NCBI GenBank assembly: GCA_963720945.1
Contig: CAVRHH010000013.1
Coordinates: 124,001-188,000 of the forward strand
Source: Bog-532 sp963720945
Lineage (GTDB): Bacteria > Actinomycetota > Actinomycetes > Streptosporangiales > Streptosporangiaceae
DNA length: 64,000 bases
Direction: 5' to 3'
Position numbers and translations under genes: made by a program. The notes below the pieces were generated by a model. The model was not told the origin of the DNA, did not search any database, and saw only the letters and a list, made by a program, of their open reading frames with translations. Positions 17,134-24,774 of the stretch are shown piece after piece. Position 1 is the first letter of the stretch. Every line of letters begins with the position of its first letter.

Positions 17134-17325
17134 GGTCAGGGCTTTACTTAAGAACTCACCTCTACGCGGTGAACACCGGAAAAAGTTCAACTCCGCCGCC
17201 ATCCAGCGCGCCGACGGCACCGAACAGCTAATGCCTGGTGCATGAGCACCGGGGCTGCCCATCCGGCCGCATGACATTGCGCAGAACCGGACGGGTTGCT
17301 GTCTTCCCGCGTAAAGGGTAGGAAA

Positions 17326-17655
17326 ATGCCTGATGAAGAAGCAGTAGCCGGCCCGAGCGGCGAGCCAGCCGCGCAAGGCGCAACCCGGCGGGGGCTGCTG
17401 CGCGGTGCCGCTGGCCTCGGGATTGCCGGGCTGGCGGCGGGATTCGCCGTAGACAGAGCGCTCGCCCCCGTTGCGGCGTCGGCAGCGACCAGGAACGCCG
17501 CGGCCGGCGGCGATGCGGCGGCGGCGCATGACGCACCGCTGGTCGTCCACGTTCACGACGCACGGACCGGAGTGGTTGACCTGTTCACTGGCACCCGTCA
17601 CGTGCGTTTCACTGACCCACAGCTCGCCGCCCGCCTGGCCCGGGCCGCCCGCTGA
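17326..17655 (+). CDS. Small Tat-exported hypothetical protein
   Basis: The 109-residue protein starts at ATG 17326 behind GTAGGA. A twin-arginine signal is clear (TRRGLLRGAAGLGIAGLAAG), with likely processing after an Ala-rich stretch near residue 48-55. The mature part is only about 55 residues, with HDAPLVVHVHDARTGVVDLF and TGTRHVRFTDPQLAARL. No known domain is recognised. It is 74 nt upstream of the DUF4331 gene and probably in the same operon. Confidence 0.75.
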   Translation: MPDEEAVAGPSGEPAAQGATRRGLLRGAAGLGIAGLAAGFAVDRALAPVAASAATRNAAAGGDAAAAHDAPLVVHVHDARTGVVDLFTGTRHVRFTDPQLAARLARAAR

Positions 17656-17729
17656 GCGGCCGCCGGGCATGCCGGGCATGCCGCCAGCGCCGACTCTGCC
17701 GCTCCGAGATTCGATCGTGAGGCTTGTTC

Positions 17730-19127
17730 ATGTCTTCTCATCGCGAGGCACCCGGGATCTCCAAGGATCCGGTGGCCGACAGCACCGATGTGTACGCGTT
17801 CGTCAGTCCCGATAAGCCGGACACCGTCACCCTGATCGCCAACTACGTCCCGCTCCAGGGACCGGCGGGCGGCCCGAACTTCTACGAGTTCGGCGAGGAC
17901 GTGCTCTATGAGATCCACGTCGACAACAACGGCGACGGCTACGCCGAGATCACCTATCAGTTCCGCTTCACCACCAAGGTCGCTGACGCGGACACCTTCC
18001 TCTACAACACCGGCCCCATCGAGTCGCTGAATAGTCCCAACTGGAACCGCAAGCAGTTTTACACGGTTACCCGGGCCGAGAGCGGGAAAGGCAGCCACGT
18101 GCTCGGCAGCAGCCTGGCGTGCCCACCCTGCAACATCGGCCCGCTGTCCACGCCGGACTACCCCGGCCTGGCGGCGGCGGCCGTGCACAGCCTGGGTGGC
18201 GGCCGTTCGGTGTACGCCGGCCAGCGCGCCGAGGGTTTCTACGTCGACCTCGGCGCGATCTTTGACCTGGCTGACCTGCGCCCATTCGCCAGCGCCCATA
18301 ACCATTTCGGGCTAGGCAGCTACCCGACCAACAGCCCCGGCGTGAACTCCACCAAGGACCTCAACGTCCATTCCATCGCGCTGCAGGTACCGATCAGCGA
18401 CCTGACCCGCGGCGGCTATAACGGCGGTTCGGTCACCGACCCCCGGGCGGTCATCGGGGTATGGACCTCGGCGAGCCGGCAGCGGGTGCGGCTATATGAC
18501 GCCGACCATGGCGAGTGGATCGACAGCGGACCGTTCACTCAGGTCTCCCGCCTCGGCAACCCGCTCTTCAACGAAGTCATCGTGCCGATGGGCAAAAAGG
18601 ACTTCTGGAACACCCAGGAGCCTGCGCACGACAAGCAGTTCGCCTCGCACGTGGCCAATCCCGAGCTGGCCGCCCTGCTGCCTGTGCTCTACCCGGGCGT
18701 GTTCCCGCACCTCGCCGCCCTCAACGCGTCCAAGAAGGCACGAGCGGACCTGGAAGCCATCCTGCTCACCGGCATCCCGTCCGGGCTGATCCCCGGGTTC
18801 CAGAACTACACCGGGCCCACCCAGGCCGACGAGCTGCGGCTGAACACCGCGATCAGGCCGTCAGCCAACCCCAATATTTACGGGCTGCTGGGCGGTGACC
18901 TGGCGGGCTTCCCCAACGGCCGCCGGGTCCCCGACGATGTGGTCGCCATCGAACTGCGCGCCATCGCCGGCGCGACCTACGCCCTGGTGGACAAGACCTA
19001 CACCCCTGACGCGGCCGCCAGCGCCGTCACCGACGGGCCGACCCCCGCCGACCTCGACGTGCCCTACCTGACGTCCTTCCCGTACCTCGGCGTGTCGCAC
19101 AGCGGCTACACGCCCCCCTCCATCTAG
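17730..19127 (+). CDS. DUF4331 domain protein
   Basis: The ATG at 17730 gives the family's conserved start MSSHREAPGISKDPVADSTD; GAGG lies 7 nt upstream. The 465-residue protein carries the usual DUF4331 blocks: VYAFVSPDKPDTVTLIANY, YEFGEDVLYEIHVDNNGDG, TYQFRF, a CPPCN pair, RLGNPLFNEVIVPMGKKDFW and a C-terminal PYLTSFPYLGVSH. The many Asp/Asn loops suggest a beta-rich, perhaps calcium-binding protein. There is no signal peptide, although many relatives have one; the Tat protein just upstream might be the exported partner. The biochemical role of the family is not known to me. A strong hairpin follows. Confidence 0.9.
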   Translation: MSSHREAPGISKDPVADSTDVYAFVSPDKPDTVTLIANYVPLQGPAGGPNFYEFGEDVLYEIHVDNNGDGYAEITYQFRFTTKVADADTFLYNTGPIESLNSPNWNRKQFYTVTRAESGKGSHVLGSSLACPPCNIGPLSTPDYPGLAAAAVHSLGGGRSVYAGQRAEGFYVDLGAIFDLADLRPFASAHNHFGLGSYPTNSPGVNSTKDLNVHSIALQVPISDLTRGGYNGGSVTDPRAVIGVWTSASRQRVRLYDADHGEWIDSGPFTQVSRLGNPLFNEVIVPMGKKDFWNTQEPAHDKQFASHVANPELAALLPVLYPGVFPHLAALNASKKARADLEAILLTGIPSGLIPGFQNYTGPTQADELRLNTAIRPSANPNIYGLLGGDLAGFPNGRRVPDDVVAIELRAIAGATYALVDKTYTPDAAASAVTDGPTPADLDVPYLTSFPYLGVSHSGYTPPSI

Positions 19128-19140
19128 CAGCCGGCCGGAG

Positions 19141-19175
19141 ACCGCGTCGCGGCGGCCCAGCCGTCGCGACGCGGT
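19141..19175 (+). terminator. 11-bp hairpin after the DUF4331 gene
   Basis: ACCGCGTCGCG (19141-19151) pairs perfectly with CGCGACGCGGT (19165-19175), with a 13-nt loop that can itself pair partly. It begins 14 nt after the stop codon and has no U-tract, as is usual in high-GC actinomycetes. It may only attenuate, since a small gene follows in the same direction. Confidence 0.6.
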
Positions 19176-19221
19176 ATGCCTCCTGCCACTAACGGCACCC
19201 GTCCTCAATCCAGGGATCCCC

Positions 19222-19587
19222 ATGAACCGCGATCATCAGCACCACCTCACGACGCCGCGCGCTGCCCTTCGCTCTGAGGAGTACGCCGGATCAAAAGACA
19301 ACCTGATCCTCGACATTGGCGCCGGCATCGGCGCGCTCGCCATCCACACCGCGGCCGACCGTGCCGGGACTGAGATCGAGATCTCCCCGGCCGGTGACCA
19401 CCAGACCCGCAGCCATAACGTCGTCCACCCGCGCACAACCCGGTCCGCCATCCGCTACGCCGCCGTTTTCCCGGCGCTCGCTGCGGGCGACTACACGGTC
19501 TGGCGGGACCAGACGACCCCCGCAGGCACCATTGCCATCCACGGCGGGAAAGTCACGCAATTTCACCTCGACTCAACCCCGCGGTAG
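19222..19587 (+). CDS. Small conserved-type hypothetical protein
   Basis: The 121-residue product starts at ATG 19222 behind GGGA. LILDIGAGIGALAIHTAADR superficially recalls a methyltransferase glycine loop, but the rest (TEIEISPAGDHQTRSHNVVH, AGDYTVWRDQTTPAGTIAIH) reads as alternating beta strands of a compact domain, with no other methyltransferase motif and too short a length. I do not recognise the function. Codon third positions are strongly G/C, supporting a real gene. It follows the DUF4331 gene after a hairpin. Confidence 0.65.
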   Translation: MNRDHQHHLTTPRAALRSEEYAGSKDNLILDIGAGIGALAIHTAADRAGTEIEISPAGDHQTRSHNVVHPRTTRSAIRYAAVFPALAAGDYTVWRDQTTPAGTIAIHGGKVTQFHLDSTPR

Positions 19588-19698
19588 CAACAGCGCGCGG
19601 TTTTCGAAGCTCGTGCTCATGATCGTGCATAGCCACCGTGATAATTCGGGCATTGCCCAGCCGCTGCCAAACTTCGCGGTTCCGCCCGCTGACCTCGC

Positions 19699-20475
19699 TC
19701 AGCGCAGGGCCGGCCGGGCCGCGCCGAGCTGGGCCCGGAGTACCGGCCGCGCGGTGACCAGCGACGGCCCGTACCAGGTCAGGGCGCGGCCCTCGACCAG
19801 CGCGACCCGCTGACAGGGAAACATCTCCGGCCCGTCGTCTGCGCTGAACGCGTACGGCTCGTCGGGCAGCACGATGAGATCCGGCTGCCGCGTGGCGAGG
19901 TCGTCCAGCTCAATGTGCGGATACCGGCCCGGGTCGGCGCCGTAGACGTTCTCCAGCCCGAGCCGGGCGGCGACATCGCCGGTGAAGGTGGCTGACCCAA
20001 CGACCATCCACGGGTCGCGCCAGACCGGGATGACGGCGCGGGTCCCTGTGCTCGGCGGGGCCTGGCTCCAGTCCCGTTCGGCGGCATCCAGCCAGTCCGG
20101 CGCCGGCCAGCCCAGCGCCGCGAACATCCGCCGCAGCGAGGTCATCGCCTGGTCCACGGTCTGGATCACGGTCACCCACACCGGTACCCCAGCGGCGCGG
20201 AGCCGCTCCACATCGACGCGCCGGTTCTCCTCCTGGTTGGCCAGCACGATGTCGGGCCGCAGATCCGTGATCGCGGCCAGGTTGGGGTTCTTGGTCCCGC
20301 GCACCCGCGGCACGTCCAGGCCCGCCGGGTGGGTGCACCAGTCGGTCGCGCCCGCCAGCGCCTCCGGGCGGGTCACGGCCACCAACTCGGTCAGCGACGG
20401 CACCAGCGACACCACCCGCCGGGCCGGCCGGGTCAGCGGAACCGGATACCCGAGGTCATCCCGCGCCGTGTCCAC
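19699..20475 (-). CDS. Helical-backbone metal receptor protein (BtuF/FepB-like), no signal peptide
   Basis: The GTG at 20475 has GGAGG upstream. The 258-residue protein follows the cobalamin/ferric-siderophore binding fold: VVSLVPSLTELVAV at the first strand, GATDWCTHPAGL, VRGTKNPNLAAITDLRPDIV, the interdomain helix region, then LENVYGADPGRYPHIELDDL and PDLIVLPDEPYAF. There is no signal peptide or lipobox, so it is likely cytosolic, unlike transport-associated relatives. No ABC transporter genes are adjacent. A consensus iron box lies 159 bp upstream, suggesting control by iron through IdeR/DtxR and a role in iron or corrinoid handling. Confidence 0.8.
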   Translation of the reverse strand: MDTARDDLGYPVPLTRPARRVVSLVPSLTELVAVTRPEALAGATDWCTHPAGLDVPRVRGTKNPNLAAITDLRPDIVLANQEENRRVDVERLRAAGVPVWVTVIQTVDQAMTSLRRMFAALGWPAPDWLDAAERDWSQAPPSTGTRAVIPVWRDPWMVVGSATFTGDVAARLGLENVYGADPGRYPHIELDDLATRQPDLIVLPDEPYAFSADDGPEMFPCQRVALVEGRALTWYGPSLVTARPVLRAQLGAARPALR

Positions 20476-20633
20476 GCTCTTTTCCTCCCCCGGGTCCAGG
20501 GCGCCATGCCGTCCGGTCTGCGGGATGCCACCCCTGCCCCAGGGATAGCACGGCCCGCTGGCGGGGCACCCAGGAGGCCGACGGGAGGCGGCGGGCGGCG
20601 CTGTTGCGATGCGCCTGCCCGGACAGCGTTGAC

Positions 20634-20652
20634 TTAGGTAAGGCTAACCTAA
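20634..20652. promoter_or_regulatory. IdeR/DtxR-type iron box
   Basis: TTAGGTAAGGCTAACCTAA matches every position of the IdeR/DmdR consensus TWAGGTWAGSCTWACCTWA. On the plus strand it fills the spacer of TTGACT (20629-20634) and TTTAAT (20653-20658); on the minus strand it lies upstream of the metal-receptor gene at 20475. The minus-strand target makes most biological sense, but the promoter pattern is clearer on the plus strand. Confidence 0.8.
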
Positions 20653-20712
20653 TTTAATGAGCCCCATGGACTTCGATGTGCTCCCCGGGCCCCTCGGCCC
20701 CGGGGGCCCTGA

Positions 20713-20910
20713 TCAGCGATTGACGGCGGGACCGGCATGCTGCCGCGCCGCCGAAATCTCCACCGCGTTGCCGCAGTGGCCGTGCCGGTCGAGGAAGTCG
20801 TGGACCAGCCGCCCGTACTGCCGGTCACGATGACCGAACATCGCGGCGGTCCCGCATCCGGCGCAGCGAAGGTACGTCGTCGTGCTGGGCTGGATGGTGA
20901 CCGCTGCCAT
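20713..20910 (-). CDS. Small Cys-containing hypothetical protein
   Basis: The 65-residue frame starts at ATG 20910. It contains YLRCAGCGTAAMFGHRD and a later DRHGHCGNAVEIS, so CxxC plus a distal Cys/His set could bind zinc. Codon third positions are almost all G or C, which favours real coding. The ribosome site is poor (GGGCCCGGCTAT before ATG). Family not identified. A 7-bp GC stem (20687-20709) follows the stop codon. Confidence 0.5.
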   Translation of the reverse strand: MAAVTIQPSTTTYLRCAGCGTAAMFGHRDRQYGRLVHDFLDRHGHCGNAVEISAARQHAGPAVNR

Positions 20911-21091
20911 ATAGCCGGGCCCGTCCCCGCCCCGGACCTGGGACGGTGTCGTCGTGCGCCCAGGGCGGCGCCGGCGTGAATGCCGGCGTGCAGTAAGTCC
21001 TCGGTAATCCCGATCGTACCGCTACGGGCGGCGCACCTGCCCCGGCCGCACCTGGACCTGGACCTGGACCTGGACCTGGCTTCGTGCTGGT

Positions 21092-21769
21092 TCAGGAGAT
21101 GAAGCCGGCTATCGCGATGTACTGGCAGACCGCGGCGGCACAGATGAAGGTATGGAAGACCTCGTGGTAGCCGAACACGGACGGGGACGGGTCGGGCCAG
21201 CGACGACGGTAGGACAGCGCGCCGGCCAGGTAGAGCACGCCACCGGCGAGCAGCAGCACCGCCGGTACGACGCCGGCATGGATCCACACCCACGGCAGCG
21301 CCAGGCCGCCGGCCAAGCCCAGCCCGGCGAACGTCAGGCCGACCAGCAGCTCTGGTGCATTCATCCACGCCAGGTGGATCGCTGCCGCGGCGAGGGTCAG
21401 GGTCCACAGCACGATCAGGCAGACCAGCCCGAAGGTACCCCGTGCCGCCAGGACGAAGGCGGGAGTGGCCGTGCCGGCGATGAGGAAGAAGATCATTGCG
21501 TGGTCCAGGCGCTGCATGCGCTTCCGCCAGGCGGCCGTCCAGGTACCGCGGTGATAGAGGGCGCTGGTCCCGAACAGCGCGCTCACGCTGACCGCGTAGA
21601 CCGCGACCGCCGTGATCTGCGCGGTTCCGTGCGTACCGGCCAGCAGCACCGGGCCGGCCGCCAGCGACGCCGCGAACCAGAGCAGGTGCAGCCAGCCACG
21701 AAGCAGTGGCTTGGTGTAGTAGACACCGCGCCGGGCGTCGTACAGCGAACCCGCGGCCGGGGAAATCAT
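21092..21769 (-). CDS. TrhA/hemolysin III-type (PAQR family) membrane protein
   Basis: This protein has seven hydrophobic helices over about 225 residues, the normal PAQR layout. Family motifs are visible: KPLLRGWLHLLWFAASLAAG near the start, FGTSALYHRGTW (with the conserved S and H), RMQRLDHAMIFFLIAGTATP, and the C-terminal FGYHEVFHTFICAAAVCQYI carrying two conserved histidines that form the zinc site with the helix-2 histidine. ATG 21769 is chosen because it gives the family's usual length; a longer frame runs upstream to 21976. The family is linked to membrane-energetics homeostasis; the old 'hemolysin' name is not functional evidence. Confidence 0.88.
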   Translation of the reverse strand: MISPAAGSLYDARRGVYYTKPLLRGWLHLLWFAASLAAGPVLLAGTHGTAQITAVAVYAVSVSALFGTSALYHRGTWTAAWRKRMQRLDHAMIFFLIAGTATPAFVLAARGTFGLVCLIVLWTLTLAAAAIHLAWMNAPELLVGLTFAGLGLAGGLALPWVWIHAGVVPAVLLLAGGVLYLAGALSYRRRWPDPSPSVFGYHEVFHTFICAAAVCQYIAIAGFIS

Positions 21770-22035
21770 TGCCGACAAGCTGTTGCCCTTCCCTGGGTCA
21801 TCGTGCCGTCCCGCACTGCCGGCCCGGCCATGAAAAAACTCCGGATCCTGGACTGCTCGCGCCATATCCGCGGACGCAGCTGCCAAGGTCCAGAGCAGCC
21901 CATTGATCGTACGTTGCCCCGGCTCGCCGGCATAGAGGGGCACCCAGGCGGACGGACGCCGGGCCGGTGGCATCACCCGGAAACCAGTTCGCCCGGACGA
22001 CCAGGATCGCCCGCGGACGCCAGACGCGGCGCCGT

Positions 22036-22443
22036 TCAGTGACCGAACGCGGCAATCCCGGTGCCAAGGAGGATGAACAGCATTCCGGCGGCGACGAAGA
22101 CCCGGTCGCAGTGCCGTCCCTCCCGGCCGTGGACGAGGATGTCCTGCGGATCTTCGGGGTCGTACCAGATGAGCACCTTCCGGCCGGCCCTCAGCATGGC
22201 TGCCTTCCAGGCCGGCTCGGGAACGATCTGCTCGATCACCCGCCCGTCGGCCAGCCCGTACCGGATCGCGGTCCGGCGTGGCGGGCCGCCCGGCTGCTCA
22301 TCAGCGGAAACCGGCGGCATGGCGGTCGCCCACGCTGCCACCCCGCGGCGGCGCAACTGCCGCGTGCGGCGCATCCCCGTCAGCCCCGCCAGTGCGGCCA
22401 GGCCGCCGGCCAGCGCAAACCAGATCCCGATCACGATCGTCAT
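22036..22443 (-). CDS. DUF3592-type membrane protein
   Basis: The 135-residue protein starts at ATG 22443 with TTTAGG upstream; ATG 22497 is possible but lacks a ribosome site. An N-terminal helix (VIGIWFALAGGLAALAGL) is followed by a basic patch RRTRQLRRRG, a small soluble beta domain including VLIWYDPEDPQDILVHG (the characteristic YDP-x-NP-like block of DUF3592), and a C-terminal helix (VFVAAGMLFILLGTGIAAFG). Function unknown. It is in the same direction as the TrhA-like gene, 266 nt upstream of it. Confidence 0.75.
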   Translation of the reverse strand: MTIVIGIWFALAGGLAALAGLTGMRRTRQLRRRGVAAWATAMPPVSADEQPGGPPRRTAIRYGLADGRVIEQIVPEPAWKAAMLRAGRKVLIWYDPEDPQDILVHGREGRHCDRVFVAAGMLFILLGTGIAAFGH

Positions 22444-22633
22444 GTTCTGCCTAAATTCCGGCTCCTCATCCAGTATCCCCGATCGCGTCTCGGCCATGAC
22501 CATGCGCTGGATCTGGCTGGTGCCCGCAGGTCTGGGCGATAGTGGACCGGCTGGCCAGCGTGGCAGACTTACCGGGAGGGCCGGTGGCGGCCCGGGCCGC
22601 AATCGATTGCGCCGCGATCTCCCGGGAGGAAGC

Positions 22634-23920
22634 ATGGGCACGGGCACAGCGGGCGGCATGACCCCACCGCAGCGTCCAGCGGGCGTGCGGCCCCTCGGTG
22701 CGCCCGGCCAGATGGGGGTCGACTACGAGGAGCGCGTCGACTTCGCGCGGCTGCGCAAGTACCGCATCACGCGGGCCAGGGCGGCGCTGGAAGCCAGCGA
22801 GTGCGGCGCCTTCCTGCTTTTCGACTTCTACAACATCCGCTATACGACCCAGACTTGGATCGGCGGCGCGCTCGGCGACAAAATGATCCGCTACGCCCTG
22901 CTGTTCCGGGACCGCGACCCGATCCTGTGGGACTTCGGTTCAGCGGTCCGGCATCACAAGCTGTACTCGAAGTGGCTGCCGGACGAGAACTGGAGGCCCG
23001 GGTTCCTCGGCTTCCGCGGCGCGGTCGCCCCCGAGGCGGGCCTCATGCGTGACGCCGTGACCGAGATCAAATCACTGCTCGCCGAGGCCGGGGTCGCCGA
23101 TGCTCCGCTCGGCATCGATATCGTCGAGCCCCCGTTCCTGTTCGAGCTGGCCCGGCAGGGCATCGCGGTGCGCGACGCGCAGCAGGCCATGCTCGACGCG
23201 CGCGTCATCAAGTCACCGGACGAGATCATGCTGCTCAACCAGGCGGCGGCGATGGTCGACGGCGTTTACCAGGACATCGTCGACGTGCTCAAGCCAGGCG
23301 TGCGCGAGAACCAGATCGTCGCGCTCGCGAACAAGCGCCTGTACGAGCTCGGCAGCGACCAGGTAGAGGCGGTCAACTCGATCTCGGGTGAGCGGTGCAA
23401 CCCGCATCCGCACAACTTCACCGACCGCATCATCCGGCCCGGCGACCAGGCCTTCTTCGACATCATCCACTCCTTCAACGGCTACCGGACCTGCTACTAC
23501 CGCACCTTCGGCGTTGGCAGCGCGACCGAGAGCCAGCACGACGCCTACTCCCGCGCGCGGGAGTGGATGGACACGGCGATCGCCGCCATCAAGCCCGGCG
23601 TCTCTACCAACGAGGTCGCCCGGGTCCTGCCGAGGGCGGAGGACTTCGGCTTCGGCAGCGAGCTCGCCGCCTTCGGCCTGCAGTTCGCGCACGGGCTCGG
23701 CCTCGGCCTGCACGAGCGGCCGATCATCTCGCGGCTCAACTCGCTGAAGAACCCCATCGAGCTCCAGGCGGGCATGGTCTTCGCCATGGAGACCTACTGC
23801 CCGGCCTCCGACGGCATCTCCGCAGCGCGCATCGAGGAAGAGGTTGTCGTCACCGGCTACGGCACCGAGATCCTCACGAAGTTCCCGGCCCAGAAGCTGT
23901 TCGTCGCGAACAAGTACTGA
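22634..23920 (+). CDS. M24-fold (Xaa-Pro peptidase-like) enzyme with altered metal site
   Basis: The ATG at 22634 lies behind GGGAGGA. The 428-residue protein has an N-terminal creatinase-like domain (FLLFDFYNIRYTTQTWIGG) and a pita-bread C-terminal domain. Metal ligands D276 (AFFDIIHSF), H353 (HGLGLGLHERP), E386 (FAMETYCP) and E401/402 are in place, but the second Asp of the D-x10-D motif is Cys287 (GYRTCYYRT). Ordinary aminopeptidases P and prolidases need that Asp for the dinuclear site. The protein may therefore hold one metal or catalyse a non-peptidase reaction, as creatinase and DddP lyase do within this superfamily. Substrate unknown; neighbours give no clue. Confidence 0.85.
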   Translation: MGTGTAGGMTPPQRPAGVRPLGAPGQMGVDYEERVDFARLRKYRITRARAALEASECGAFLLFDFYNIRYTTQTWIGGALGDKMIRYALLFRDRDPILWDFGSAVRHHKLYSKWLPDENWRPGFLGFRGAVAPEAGLMRDAVTEIKSLLAEAGVADAPLGIDIVEPPFLFELARQGIAVRDAQQAMLDARVIKSPDEIMLLNQAAAMVDGVYQDIVDVLKPGVRENQIVALANKRLYELGSDQVEAVNSISGERCNPHPHNFTDRIIRPGDQAFFDIIHSFNGYRTCYYRTFGVGSATESQHDAYSRAREWMDTAIAAIKPGVSTNEVARVLPRAEDFGFGSELAAFGLQFAHGLGLGLHERPIISRLNSLKNPIELQAGMVFAMETYCPASDGISAARIEEEVVVTGYGTEILTKFPAQKLFVANKY

Positions 23921-24037
23921 GGCCGCCGGCACGGACGTGCGGGGCAGGTCACCCGGCGAAGTGCCGTTATTTTCGCTGCAACTGGCCTGCAACTGGCTTC
24001 GATCTGGGCCGCTACGCCCGCCGCTGAGCCTGAAGCC

Positions 24038-24562
24038 ATGAACAAGTCGGGGAGCGTCATCGCAGCCGTCGCCGGGATCGCCGTCCTATCCGGGTTCGGG
24101 CTCACCCACCACCACACGGCCACCGCCACGCACCCTGCGGCTGCGGTGTCCAGCACGGTGCACCCGGTCAGCCACCCCCCGGCGGCCGCCGCCGCCCGAC
24201 CCGCCACCACCGCCGATCCGTCCCTGGCCTGGCTGGCCTCAGCCGGCGGCCAGGCCCAGGTCACGCTCAACAACGAGGTCACCACCCTGGCCGCCGACCT
24301 GGAAACCGAAAACGGGTCGCCGACCGTCGCCAACCACCTCATCTTCGAAGCCGGCGCCCGCGCCGTCCGCGCCGAAGCGGAGAAGATCCTCGCTGACCCG
24401 GCGCTGCTGCCGGCCGTGAACCGGGCCGCCTACCAGCACATGCTCACCGACTACATCGTGGTCGCGAACCTGCTCCAGCCCGGCCCCGGCTACGGCACCA
24501 CCCCGCAGGACGACACCGCCTGGACCGCCGCCATGAACGCATCCAACATCAACGTCTCCTGA
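24038..24562 (+). CDS. Secreted hypothetical protein
   Basis: The 174-residue protein begins with MNKSGSVIAAVAGIAVLSGF, a plausible signal peptide or anchor, followed by a His/Ala/Pro-rich linker and a helical domain of about 110 residues (PSLAWLASAGGQAQVTLNNE, then RAEAEKILADPALLPAVNRA). No known enzyme motif is seen; the helical part resembles small secreted actinomycete proteins of unknown role. It is a single-gene unit with a perfect intrinsic terminator just after the stop. Confidence 0.78.
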   Translation: MNKSGSVIAAVAGIAVLSGFGLTHHHTATATHPAAAVSSTVHPVSHPPAAAAARPATTADPSLAWLASAGGQAQVTLNNEVTTLAADLETENGSPTVANHLIFEAGARAVRAEAEKILADPALLPAVNRAAYQHMLTDYIVVANLLQPGPGYGTTPQDDTAWTAAMNASNINVS

Positions 24563-24574
24563 CCCCCGGGAAAA

Positions 24575-24613
24575 GCCCGCCAGCTGTTATTTCGGCAGCT
24601 GGCGGGCTTTTTT
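24575..24613 (+). terminator. Canonical intrinsic terminator
   Basis: GCCCGCCAGCTG (24575-24586), a 9-nt loop and CAGCTGGCGGGC (24596-24607) form a perfect 12-bp stem flanked by AAAA and TTTTTT. It lies 12 nt after the secreted-protein stop. It is the only textbook U-tract terminator in the window. The 160 nt from here to the jetD stop contain no convincing gene. Confidence 0.95.
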
Positions 24614-24774
24614 GCCATGCGCCGGGCGATGAGTTTTCGCCCCGGCCCACGTCCACGCAGCTTCCACGTTCATCGCCAGCGAGGCGGAAGGAACCTGCCG
24701 ATGCCGCAGTCCTTCCCGGTGCGGATGGCGTCTTCGACCCGGGGTATGGACCCGGTGGGCGGCGTGGAGTTCCC

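Noticed and set aside
19222..19587. Reading the 121-aa protein as a methyltransferase because of LDIGAGIGAL
   Set aside because: It is too short, lacks other SAM motifs, and the remainder is beta-rich.
20666..20830. Plus-strand 54-codon frame directly after the iron box
   Set aside because: It is antisense to the small Cys-containing gene, lacks a ribosome site, and is Pro/Arg/Cys-rich without a domain.
24614..24774. Minus-strand frame with HRQVPSASLAMNVEAAW resembling a transposase end
   Set aside because: The similarity is too weak and no inverted repeats or catalytic motif are present.
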